Below, one piece after another: positions 11,848 through 22,129 of a stretch of 64,000 bases of DNA (position 1 is the stretch's first letter; every line of letters starts with the position of its first letter). The translations under genes were made by a program, and so were the position numbers. The notes beneath the pieces are model-generated. The model was not told where the DNA came from, searched no databases, and worked only from the letters and a program-made list of their open reading frames with translations. The DNA is taken from assembly GCA_944990035.1 (NCBI GenBank), contig CALYLX010000100.1, positions 558,001 through 622,000 on the forward strand. The letters run 5' to 3'. The stretch is from Clitopilus passeckerianus (lineage: Eukaryota > Basidiomycota > Agaricomycetes > Agaricales > Entolomataceae).

Positions 11848-14800
11848 AGTGGGGTGTGGTGGCAATTGATACAGCCTGGACGGCCTGGGTTCATGTCATG
11901 TCACGCTTTAGGAGTCAGTCAAAGAATCAAAGATTCTGACTCCCGGGAATTTCGAATTTGACCCCTATTTATTTTATCAATGGCCCGTGCGCCCCTACAA
12001 GCGTAGACTCTATAACTGTTCTTAGAATAGGAAAAGGTGCACGAAATGACAACCAACATACTGATGAAAGCTATACACGTCAACAACAATAGCTAGCGTG
12101 TCAATGGGCAAGATCCCTCAACCTGAGATGGTGTGCTGGCCTCATGATCGCCATGGTTTGGCCGTGGCTCAGGTTGGCGAGTAACTCCAAGCTTGACACC
12201 CAGTAGCATGAGCCCGGCAGCGAAAAGCTTTAAATGCCGGGAACGACAGTTGCTTGGGCAGCGTGCACTGGACATGCAACCTGAGGGAAGGTGCGCTCTA
12301 CGCTGAAGCTTCCATAAGGAGTGCCCGATCGCCAGCTCCATACCGGCCAGACGGGCTGTTCCAGCGTCTTGAGCCTTTGGCTAAAGCCACCACCGAATCC
12401 AGTGAGCTGCTGGTAGCCCATGCCGACCTTGAGAGAGTTGCGGCAAAAGGGACATTGGGGAGGAGGTCACCAGTAAGGCAACGGAAGGGCAATATTGCCT
12501 GTATGCGGCGTCCGCAGAGGACATGTTTTCTTTCTCGACTCCAAGAGTCGCCCTCCCGAATACATCTTTGTTGTGACTATGAGCTTTTATGAATGACTGC
12601 AACAGATGAAAACATACCTTTGGCGACGATAACGCCAGTGCTTTTCGTCCTTGACCAAGTATGATCACAATTCCGCAGGTAGGCATGTTCGCTTCAGGCA
12701 GCAAGGAAGCCACAGTTCGGTGTGTATCTCTTGACGGTGCTACTGAAGCCGCAAGAGGTAGGTGTATGTGTATTCTCAGGTTTTGCTGCTCCGTCTCTCG
12801 TGGCCTGGCTGTTCGAACACTTCTGTACCGGAAGTGCGGCTTCAGCAATATCTTGCATGGACCTAGAGTTGTACCATCAGCGCATGCTTTATGAAGATTG
12901 TAGACGATGTAGGGGTCGAAGCTCGATATACAGTGATGTCAAGCGGGAAGAGGCGATGACAAGGGAAAAGAGTAGTGAAAGGGAAAATGTACCTTGACTT
13001 GATCAGGTCGTCCAAATGAATCATGTCTACAGCTGCAAGCATTCTTGAGACGGCACTCGCAGCCCTTTCTGCGCAGAGAGCTTCCTTCGCGTCCTCATCC
13101 TCTCAGAGAATGGGTACAAAATGGGCATCTAAGTCTTCAATGGACATTTCTAAGAATATTTCTGCGCCTATAGATCTTCAACATGATGTTCGGTTGTCTC
13201 GACGAATTTGTAGGGCATTGCATTTTCCTAGTCCCAGCATTGTAATGGAAAGTGGCATTTGGCCGTGGTACTGGGAGTTCGAATCAAGCTTGAGTTGTTC
13301 AGGAGAGGAGGAAGGTTGTTTGTCTTTGTAGATTTCGCAGGGCTCAGCCTCAAGCTTGTCGACCACCACCACGACTGCTAGGCGCAACGCCGCTGTTGTT
13401 CTCAACACATAATATTCCTCGCAAAATGCTGGGCGAACGTCTTTCATAGCCTGCAAGCATAACTGGACCTGCGGATGCAGCTGAAAGGCAGGAAATTGCC
13501 CGCTCAAAATATTTTGTCCAATCTCGTCCGTCAGTCGGAGGCAAGGCAGTCGGGGACGCCTACGGCATCACCACGGTGCCTATGTGCCATGAGAACCACC
13601 ATTCACTATCGGACCGAATTATTGGTGCTGAAATGGTGTTGAAATACCGACCGTGACTTCTTGGTGCTAGGTATGCTCCTTCTTCACTCACTTGAACCGT
13701 TTCTTAAATGGCAAATCTAGTGCACGTATACACGCATCGATTGGATCTGGGAACGAAGACAAACTCTTTGGCGGTCTCGAGGAATACCCGCTCTTTATTG
13801 CTACTCAAGCGGGATTGAATACCGCAGGGGAGGGTTCTGGCCCAGTGGAGACACTCTGATCAGGCTTCCAAACAGCCAGGTCAGTCAAATCTAAAGCATC
13901 GTCTTCCAGGGAAGATATGCTTATTTAATGTGCATATAGTCTCGTACGAACGCGTCCGTCCACCGTCGGACACCAGACCGAAGCTACCCCGCAATGGAAC
14001 CACGAACTCTCCTCTATGCAAGAACGCCTGCACCACGAACTACTCGAAGAGGCTGATGCTCTCTATCCCTCCACTCGCCCCCCTAGCTCGAACATGAAGT
14101 GTCTTGCAACAGTGACCACTTCATTACGAAATCTGTCTTCAAGCCATGTTTACCCTGTAGGAACACAACACCTTGGCTCTACATGGTCGTGGCAACAGGC
14201 AGCCTCAATTGCCCATTTCTTGTAACTCCAACATGATACGAAGCTGTTGGTAATATTGCCCAGAAGCTCTACCCCAGGCGCGAAAAAGGATACCCCAACC
14301 TGGCCATCTATGAGAATGGGCGAACCCCGGCATGTCTCTGCCCGTGGATAGTAATGAGGTTCGTATATGGGTCAGATTTATCTCACAGGAATTTCTGACG
14401 AGATATCTCTCCAGGCGTACGACATTACACGGGAAGTCTTTCCTGTTGATGTCTGGTCCACCATGATGCCTCCCGGAATAACGTCCGCTGTAAGCATCCT
14501 CGCTCTCTCACTCATTCCCTATCCTAATCCAGCTTTCACCCCAGATCATCTCATAATCTGCCTCCCTCCGAACATCAACCGGGACATACATCCGCCATGC
14601 CCTGGCCTAGCACCCTCCGCCAGCGCTCTGGGGCATGTTGCCCTATTTTACCAATCCAACAATTGGGGGTGATTGGATACCAGATTCGTCGGGCGCAAAT
14701 GTTCTCGAGGAACGGCGGCCCTTTGGTTGCTTGCCTAGATATCGGCTTCATGTACTGGGCCTTTGCGCGCCATGAGGGCAATAGGCATGTAGTCCGGAAT

Positions 14801-14977
14801 ACAACGCCCCTCGTCACCGCTATTCACCCCTCAGTGTATGCGTCATGGAAGAATATAATCATGTAACTGAATACAAGCTAGGTCTCTACAAACGGTACTC
14901 AAGAATAAACTATAACTGCATATATGGTGCTAGTGAGCGTAGGAGATGTATAGAAGTATATCTTGAAGGTAAATAAA
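11848..14977. other. Gene debris, no intact gene
   Basis: Three kilobases with fragments but no complete reading frame. On the minus strand 13507-13178 is open for 109 codons, and short frames continue down to about 12240, including a CPFCRNSL stretch that could be the end of a RING finger. On the plus strand 14367-14490 is open and is followed by a textbook intron at about 14491-14545 (GTAAGC donor, CCTAATCC branch-like site, CACCCCAG acceptor), but the downstream frame stops at once. These look like remnants of at least two multi-exon genes. I could not name either. Confidence 0.35.
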
Positions 14978-17900
14978 TCAACTGTAGCGTTTAGAGACGC
15001 GCCAGGCCTTCCCGCCGAGACGACGAGCATGAGTACGAGTAAACACACGAGTGACTCGCCGACGCTTATTTGGCCTCTCCTCCGGGTCCAAATCTTGGGT
15101 CATTTGCTCAACGTCCGGAACCTCAGCACCCTCTTCAGCAAACCCCATCTCGTCGAAAACAGCGATGTCGAGTTGTTGATGTTCCTCTTTGGCAAGGTAG
15201 GCTGCCCGGTGAAGTGAGGTGGTTCCAGCTTCTTCCTCTGCATTCACATCAGTGATGGTGGAGCTGAGTAGTCGAACGACTCTCTCGTGTCCATGGTCGG
15301 CAGCAAGGTGAAGCGGCACCAACTGGCGGCGGTCCCTTACATTGATGTCAACACTGGCAGAGCGGAGAAGTAGTCGAATAACTGCCTCGTGTCCGTTTTG
15401 GGCTGCTTGATGAAGTGGAGTCCGTTCCCCAGGTCCCCTTGCATCAACCTCTATTTCCGGAGATTCCAGAAGTAGTCGGACGATGCTCTCGAGCCCCTTG
15501 TCGGCTGCAATGAAAAGCAGAGTGCACCCATCTTCAGTTGTTGCGTGAATATCTGCTTTGCCAGAGTTTAGAAGCAGTCGAACGACATTCTCGTCTCCGG
15601 TTAGAGCGGCTTGGTGAAGCGGGGTCCATCCATTTTGAATGGTCCTTGCATTGATATCTAAAGATAACAGGTCAGATGAGGTGATTCAAGTCCGACCATA
15701 GAAGAGGCCACCTTTATGACCACACATTGGTAGTAAAGCTCGCATGAGAGATAATTGGCCGCTTCGAGATGCAGCATGTAGAACATTTGCTCCAAACTTT
15801 GTGGCATTACTGATCATCAACTTGGGCTGCCTGAGCCTACTCATGATTGTCACGGCAAGCGACGTATGGCCCCCAAGACAGGCGTAGAAAAGTGGAGAGC
15901 ATCCCTGGGCAGAGTTGTCGTTGAGGAACTGGGTGTTTTCATCTAGCAGGGATACTAGGTTATAACGCGCGGCAAAATGGACAGCCCAGCCTAAATCAAA
16001 ATCCTGGTTCATAGGTGTTCCCGGCAACGGCACACGAGAACGATTACGGAAAAGGACGTTGACTTGGGTGGGTACTTGCCCGTGGCGATTAAGACACGAT
16101 TGGTGGGTATGATGGCCCAAATTACGACCAGCGTAGTCGAAAAAGGGGTAGTCGCGATATAGGGTTGGTTGGAGTTCCTTACGACTAATGTAACTGTCTT
16201 CATCGGCAATTTTGATCTGACTTAGATACATCGCTAGAAGTTCGGCGATGATCGTATGTGGGTCACCGGGTCCTAGGTCTGCCCGAGTTTCGAAGAATTC
16301 CTGCGCAGTGTAATCTAGCGAAATAGGCGAGTTAGCTGGGAAACGGAAATTGCCTTTGAAAGCATACGGATTAATTGAACCGTTCCGCTCTCTTTCTCAA
16401 TTGCCAGCAGACCGAAACACACAGAAATCAATGTTTCCACTGCTGTACGGCGTTCTCGTTGCACAGAGGCGGTGTCAATATCCACCGTTAGTGCTTCAAG
16501 TAGCTCGTCTACGCTGAGAGAGCGGGTCGCGTGTGTGAGCAGTAGGATCGCTCGACAGGCTAGAGTCTTCCTTCGTACGCTCTGACTTCGTATTCGCTCG
16601 AAAGTTTGCTTGTACCGCTCGTTCAATGTTGCGGGCAGTTGGCTGATGGCTTCTTGGAGACTCTGGGGGTCAATAACGTCACCCATGGCCAAGGCGTCGA
16701 CCTGCAGAGCAGCTAAGAGAAACCTGAAAGGTCAATATTAGAAGCTTATTTGCTGGAGTCGGATAACTGACACTCACATTCCGTCGCATTTGTTATGAAT
16801 CTTGTTTACGAGATCAGTTCGAACACTGGGTTCCCGAAGGAACGGCTCCAACTCGAGGTCGCAATCGATCCTGGACGAGATGAACGCAAGAAGATCTTCG
16901 TCGGGTGCCCGAATGATGAAGTCAGGCTCCTTGATTTCAGGAAGGCCAGCGAGGGTGCGAGAGGTCATGAAGAGTGGCTGCTGAAGTGAGGCAAGGTCAC
17001 GGACCAATTCTGGTCGGACGTTGTCATTCAGCTCGTCCAATGCGTCAACCACCAGAAATACGTTGGCCAATCCTTTAACAGCACTTTGTAATGTTTCCAA
17101 TAGTTCCGACCTTGAAGGTTTCGTGTCAGTCCGGAGGCACCTATCATGGAGTCTTTTGGAGACGAATTTTGCAATCTTCTCAGAACTCTCAACTGCCTGC
17201 TTGAGTAGACACGCGAGGATGTCGGCGGTGGATAGCTGATCCTTGTATTGGAAGTAGATATATAGAACGGTGGCATGTTGGTTCTTGATGAGATGATTGA
17301 TCACAATAGACCTATAAGGGTGTGTTGAGTACTTGGATAGTTGGCAGTTGAATGTATCCGAATTCCTCACGTTAGACACGTCTTCCCTGCCCCAGCTGCA
17401 ACAACTTTAAATTCCGTCCAATATAACGTGAGATCAGGAACTTACGCATGCCCGCACCCCACAGGGTATTGGTCTTTTTCGAAAGCCAATCCATGAACTT
17501 CGTGTGTTTGAAGATCCACGACCCCGTTCCCCTCATCACCTTCTCGAATACGTCCTTGTGCACTTGGTGGCTGTTCGGGCTGTTCAGAGGCGACAACCAC
17601 TCGGCAAGTACGCGCTGATCTACAGGTGTGCAATTCTTTGAGTCTCGTCTATCAAGCCAGACATCATCAAAATGACTACCTTCGAAAGGATCCGGAGGCG
17701 CAATGGCAGCAGGGCCGATGATTACATTGGCGTTGCCCCCAGCTGTAATCGTGTTGGAGGCTAAGGTGGCGGTTGTATTAGAAGCGGGAGGAGCTGGACC
17801 CTTCGTGGTCTGGGTGTGGCTACAGCACGCAGACTCGTTGGCGGTAGAGGCTACCATAACTGAATCCATTACATCGCTTGTCGACGGGTTCTTTAGAGAA

Positions 17901-18013
17901 CAGAAGGGGGGAGGACCTAGTCTGCAGGAGAAACTGGGATCTAACACGCTGGCTGTGCCGCTGAGCGCCTGTGGCCCGAGCTGTGTTGACAGGCACAGGT
18001 TTTCTCTGGCCAT
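14978..18013 (-). CDS. NACHT-ankyrin STAND protein (NLR-like)
   Basis: Six exons (18013-17446, 17395-17371, 17311-16778, 16723-16368, 16314-15712, 15657-14978) encode 921 residues; the upstream in-frame TTG is ignored for the ATG at 18013. Residues 1-150 are an unassigned N-terminal region with a Ser/Thr/Ala-rich linker. A NACHT NTPase follows, with Walker A GAGMPGAGKT near 187-196, built from exon 1 and a 25-base microexon, Walker B VFLVVDALDE near 285 and an SRT sensor segment. A helical region with HYTAQEFFE follows near 495. Ankyrin repeats run from about 600 to 850 (TPLHQAA, VVRLLL, TPLHQAAQNGHEAVIRLLL). The tail has a basic NKRRRV cluster. Fungal NACHT-ankyrin proteins resemble NLR receptors and some trigger self/non-self cell death; ligand and output here are unknown. 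Confidence 0.9.
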
Positions 18014-18195
18014 GTCATACCCAATTGAGAGTTGATGCTTGAGGGATGGAGATATATCCAAAGTTTTCTCAAAACACTTTATTTCAGAGCAGAGAACGAG
18101 CTAATAACCAAGGAACGGGATGCATAATTTCTCGGAGAGGTTCTGGAGCGCACAGTGTTGTTTCTCTGCGTCATGGTAAAATTCAAATTGAAATG

Positions 18196-18332
18196 ACGCT
18201 CGGCGAATGCATGATGCCATCACCGGTGCGCTCCTCTGACACTTTATAAATCTTCCTTCGACAGTAACATTTCCTTACCGCTCTGGCCTTTTCGCTTAGA
18301 TCAAATGTGGTATCTGTTCTTGATAGTTCATG
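18196..18332 (+). pseudogene. Truncated U2 snRNA copy with its promoter
   Basis: From about 18275 the sequence follows the 5' end of the two intact U2 genes in the window for nearly 60 bases, then homology ends near 18332. A TATAAA at 18245-18250 lies 30 bases upstream, as in the intact copies, and similarity extends upstream to about 18196. The branch-site recognition segment reads ATGTGGTA instead of GTGTAGTA, and the Sm site and 3' stem-loops are missing. It cannot make a working U2 RNA. Confidence 0.75.
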
Positions 18333-18364
18333 GGTGAGGATTTCTTGAAGCCGAGTACCGAAAA

Positions 18365-18605
18365 ATGAGTCGAAGGCCGGGTGACCCCTTTATACTTGAG
18401 CTTGAGTATGCGACAAGTGCATCACATCGAGAGGCAGTCATATGGGGTGGGGAATTTTGGGGCCCTCTGAGGATGAGAAGAGTTCTTACGTCGCATACTA
18501 GAAGGAACCGTGAGCTTCGAAGGACTGGAAGAGAGACTGCCGTTCCAGATAGAACAGAGGAAAGAGGTACACAGTCCCCCGAGGACGACATTTAACGTCC
18601 ACTGG
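18365..18605 (-). promoter_or_regulatory. Orphan lectin-type promoter relic
   Basis: Read on the minus strand, this stretch closely follows the promoter of the lectin gene that starts at 45885. Shared blocks include TTCTAGTATGCGAC, ATTCCCCACCCC and GATGTGATGCAC. A TATAAAGG motif at about 18395-18388 sits where the TATA box should be. No lectin coding sequence follows; instead the truncated U2 copy begins within about 35 bases. The next coding sequence downstream is the NACHT-ankyrin gene, whose ATG is about 375 bases away, so this promoter might now drive it. Confidence 0.6.
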
Positions 18606-19260
18606 CAGGTCCCAACTGATATCTGTTCGATACACGTTATTTTCTTCCAGAACCGCCCAATCGCTCACAAATGTCTGTTGGTCTGTGTACAACAAGTGCA
18701 TCCTCCTCGACCAGCAGCCCATAAAAGGCTGTGAGCGATTCCATGCATGCTCGGTCACTGAGTTTGCGAACCTCGTACGCGTTCTGAAGCATTTGAAAGG
18801 GTTGGAGCAGTGACATGCTTGGTAGAAGCCGTGTCTTCATTCGATCCTTGAAAGACTATTTCGTGGTCGGCACATAAGCCCTGCAGTGGGGTAGTTTCAA
18901 AGCTCTACGGGCTCAATTTCGCCTAGACTGTTGTTGTCATTAGTGATGTGAGCCTATATCGATCAGCTATGGACCTGGAGCCCTTGCGAATGAAACTTGA
19001 AGATGAAATTAGTAGCCTACTGTATATGCGGTCACTACTTCGGTATCATCTCCCGAGATTTCAGTTGCTATCTATGGCACGGAAGTTCAGGAGTAATCGA
19101 GCGAGCCTTTCTCTCGTATTCTGAGGTAATCCAGAGTGGCATAGTTCAATTCATTCACGAACAGTATAATGGCGGAATCACCGTCCCTACTTTACAAATC
19201 TGTCGCTGATCAAAGTCATACAAGTTTACAGTCTGTACTCAAAACAACTACTCTCGTCTC

Positions 19261-19924
19261 CTAAGCTGCTGGAGTAAAGATCCAACGTTGCTTCTCGTTG
19301 TCAGTTCCTCCCCCGATAGCCACTTCATCACCAGCCGCCGCCTTGTTGACGCCCCAGAACACGGTAGCACCACCATCCTGGATGCTATAATACATTTCGG
19401 GACAAACCGAAGTCAGAGGACGAGCAAAGGAAAGTAGAGGAGAGATAATACATGTAGCCGGTATCAGTGGAGCTGATCTTCCAAGTATAGGCTCCAGCTG
19501 GGACCACTTTGACCGCATTTCCACCCCAGGAGGCTTGCAAGTTGGTAGCAGAGGTGGGAGAGATGTATTGAGTATTAGCATTGTAATTGGTAAGAGTCCA
19601 CTAGAAGACGTCGTGAGCTTCTAATTATGTTCATTATTTATCGATGTTGGAACTTACGGTCTGATTGGACGCGTTGGCAAACGGGGAAACGGTTGCTGTA
19701 TTGCCTTGACCGTTGAAAGTAATCGCGAGCTTGTCTCCAGCGGGAGAAAGTACACGGTTGACGATGTAGTACTTCCCGGCGGTGGGACCAGCTGGAGGTA
19801 AAACGTAATTAGATATCAGCGATGGAAGACCCAATGGCTTTTACTCACCAGCAGCAACAGCTGTAACGGTGGTAGCAACGGCGCTGAGACCGAGGAGAAG
19901 AGAAGAGGTAGTGAAGAATTTCAT
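19261..19924 (-). CDS. Secreted CCL2-like beta-trefoil lectin, copy 1
   Basis: Four exons (19924-19849, 19791-19658, 19600-19452, 19384-19261) encode 160 residues. The first 20-25 residues are a signal peptide (Met-Lys-Phe-Phe, then a Leu/Val/Ala core ending in Ala-Ala). The mature part matches the family of the Coprinopsis fucosylated-chitobiose lectin CCL2: YYIVNRVLSPAGDKLAITF, NASNQTWTL, AGAYTWKI, IQDGGATVFWGV and GDEVAIGGG. CCL2 binds fucosylated core N-glycans and harms nematodes and insects. That protein is cytoplasmic, whereas this one appears secreted. Sugar specificity cannot be read from sequence. The gene lies in the left inverted-repeat arm and shares intron phases and nearly all residues with the copy at 44735. 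Confidence 0.88.
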
Positions 19925-21432
19925 TGCTAAGGATTTGTCGAAGCTGGGTGATGGAGAATGAACGCAGAGTCTGGCCACCTTTTATAGACGAATAGACAGG
20001 CATTTGAGATAGGGCAAGTGCATCACATGTGTGGGCAGTGAACAAATATGAGGAACGTGTGTCGCGCGTTTCGAGAATGAGAGCAGTTCTAACGTCGCAA
20101 ACTAGTAGAGATTGGGAAGTTTGAAGGACCCGTGGAGGGACTGCCGTTATCGAAAGAGCAGGAGGGGACATGTACAGTCCCACGAGGTCAACGTCAAACG
20201 TCCATTGGTTTGTGTAAAATGAGGTCTATTCGCGTCAGGTCGACAGGCTGGGGAATTCCAAGCAAGTCAATTTATGTAAGTCTCGTCACTTGAGACGCTA
20301 GATGTCCATAGAATCGACAGCACTTCACTGAAATCGGTCCAGCCTGCGGACCCCGTGTGCCTTCTGATGGATCGCCTAGCGCTGTAACTGTTGATGTACT
20401 CGTATACGTCCTGCAATTCGCCTACTCTGATCGGTTTTCACACATCCTGTCAATGATATTTTCCCCACAATCAGTTCAGGAATCCTTTCATAGTTCAGAT
20501 TTGCAGAACGAGTTTACTCACCATATGAGAGATTATTGGGGTCAGGCAGCGAGTATCCTCCACGGAAGAGCCTGGGGAATTCGTGGCCCGGCTTGAAAGC
20601 TGCAGTGATCGATATGTAGATGTACCGCAAAGATCTGCCCTCGCTGCCCGCCTAAAGGTTTGAGCTATCATCCGACTGACATTCAATGACTGAGTCAATC
20701 AAGACCACGAGTTCTATTGTGTCCCAGCTCAATGCGAATAGAAAAGCAGCATTACAGCACACAGAGCCGGTGTCAAGACCGAGAAGCTGAAAGCGGCAAC
20801 CGAAGGCTGGATCTGGTCGATGATACGCCAGCGGAGAAAGAGTGTAGTAGGTATAGAGGAAGGGAAGGATGCTCGTTCCAGAGCTTTTCGTTCCGTCTCT
20901 TCAAGCGGGAACTCGAACCAGCGACCAACCCTGCAATACATTCCTCGTGGTGGTGACGAAAGACCGAGAGCGTTACGGAAGTTACGAGCAAAATCTGAAC
21001 CGGGGGAATATGGCCTGTTCGTGATTTGTACTGGCGTACGAGCGGTTGTGTGATCACGGAACGCAAACACATATTCACGCAATTACAGGTTTAAACAGTC
21101 CAAATCAGGGATAATAGAATAACGGGATGGGGCGGAGAAGGTGAAGGCGAAGGCTATTTGAAGAATAGAACGGTGGTGGATAGACGATGCAGATCTACGA
21201 GCTCCTTGTTCTGCCAGTGATTCGTTCCTTCATTGTCTAACCTCGTGCTGGATTGAATCGACACTATTTATTATGCGTGTCGATGGGATGGCGGAGACGT
21301 GTAGGGCTGACTCGGACTGACGGAGACGAAAATTGATCTGGCCTTAGTTAGCCAATCAACGCACTCCATTCCATCACTGGCCCGTGCGTACCCTCGGCCA
21401 TATATAACCTTTCCGTCGACATTTCCGTCTCC
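19925..21432. other. Lectin promoter and spacer of the left arm
   Basis: The first 280 bases are the promoter of the minus-strand lectin gene, with a TATA box in a TTTTATAG context (plus-strand reading) near 19980 and a GCAAGTGCATCACATGTG block shared with the right arm. The rest is spacer conserved between the arms. A 117-codon minus-strand frame at 21082-20729 is disrupted in the right arm, so it is probably not a gene. Confidence 0.5.
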
Positions 21433-21615
21433 TTACCACTCTGGCCTTTTGGCTTAGATCAAGTGTAGTATCTGTTCTTAATAGTTTAACCACTATTATG
21501 GAGGCACCGCCTCCATTATTGGTTATCTAATTTTTGCCGCCCCTGCTCCTCTGTGCTCTGCTTGCAACATGGAGGACACGATGACCTTGCTATTGCACCA
21601 TCGGCTTGTGTCGTC
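21433..21615 (+). ncRNA. U2 spliceosomal snRNA, copy 1
   Basis: The RNA begins with the U2 5' consensus (CTCTGGCCTTTTGGCTTAGA) and continues into the branch-site recognition element AAGTGTAGTATCTG, which pairs with intron branch points. Stem II (AATAGTTTAACCACTATT-like) is followed by a GC hairpin, an Sm site AATTTTTG near 21530 and a terminal stem-loop in which GACAC-GATG pairs with CATC-GGCTT-GTGTC around the loop CTATTGCAC. A TATATAA box at 21401-21407 lies about 30 bases before the start, as expected for a polymerase II snRNA gene. Ends are set by comparison with general U2 structure and may be off by a few bases. Confidence 0.9.
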
Positions 21616-21738
21616 GGGGGATTTCCCCAATCTCTTCTTTCTTTTTCCTGTTCATCTGGAGCTGGTCAGTTTGACCAGTGCTCTTGAAAGCAGGAAATGG
21701 AAATGGAAGTGATTTTTTTATTGGAATTCTTACAACTC

Positions 21739-22129
21739 TTTGTGCTATGTTCGATCGCTACTTGTTATTGGGAGGTTACTGCTTGGAATCTGTCTGTTTG
21801 CCCCGCTCAGATTCATCGATATGTCCAATTTGGATTTTCAGCTTGCTTTGTGGCTGCATCGCGCACATTGACCAATGCAATTTTGGATTCTTGTCAGCCG
21901 CAAAACCAGTCAATCCCTTCTTCGAGGACACTTGGAGCAGCAACAGGAATCGAGAATACGTGTGAAGTATATTCACAAGATAAAAACAATAATGATACAA
22001 CCTACTACGCTGAAGGTAGGTACAGATACATATAAACTACAACATATCGATAGCATTACGATATAAAACTAGCGTAACACGTTGAACGAACAAAATAAAC
22101 AATGCAGGAAAACAGAAGTCCTATCAAAC
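21739..22129. other. Intergenic region
   Basis: AT-rich sequence between the left repeat arm and the end of the giant gene. It should contain that gene's 3' untranslated region. No gene is seen. Confidence 0.5.

Larger units (their letters stand above)
19211..21738. repeat. Inverted repeat, left arm
   Basis: This 2.5-kb segment is the reverse complement of 42977-45453. The two share, in mirrored order, a lectin gene with the same four-exon structure, its promoter, a spacer and a U2 snRNA gene. Homology on this arm ends near 19211 (a GACTTTGA stretch) and near 21738 (an AACTCTT stretch). Small indels separate the arms: a 117-codon frame at 21082-20729 is open here but broken in the right arm. 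Confidence 0.88.

Noticed and set aside
12240..13545. Possible RING-finger gene on the minus strand
   Set aside because: A CPFCRNSL stretch is suggestive, but the frames are interrupted and no complete ligand set can be assembled.
13930..14880. Possible cytochrome P450 remnant
   Set aside because: Short pieces such as MQERLHHELLEE and EISLQAYDITRE recall P450 segments, but the heme-binding Cys motif and the ExxR motif are absent and the order does not hold.
15657..18013. Separate small genes for each frame of the NACHT region
   Set aside because: Splice sites join all frames in one phase-consistent model with NACHT followed by ankyrin repeats.
20729..21082. 117-codon frame in the left repeat arm
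   Set aside because: The right arm carries frameshifts in the same place, so it is probably not coding.
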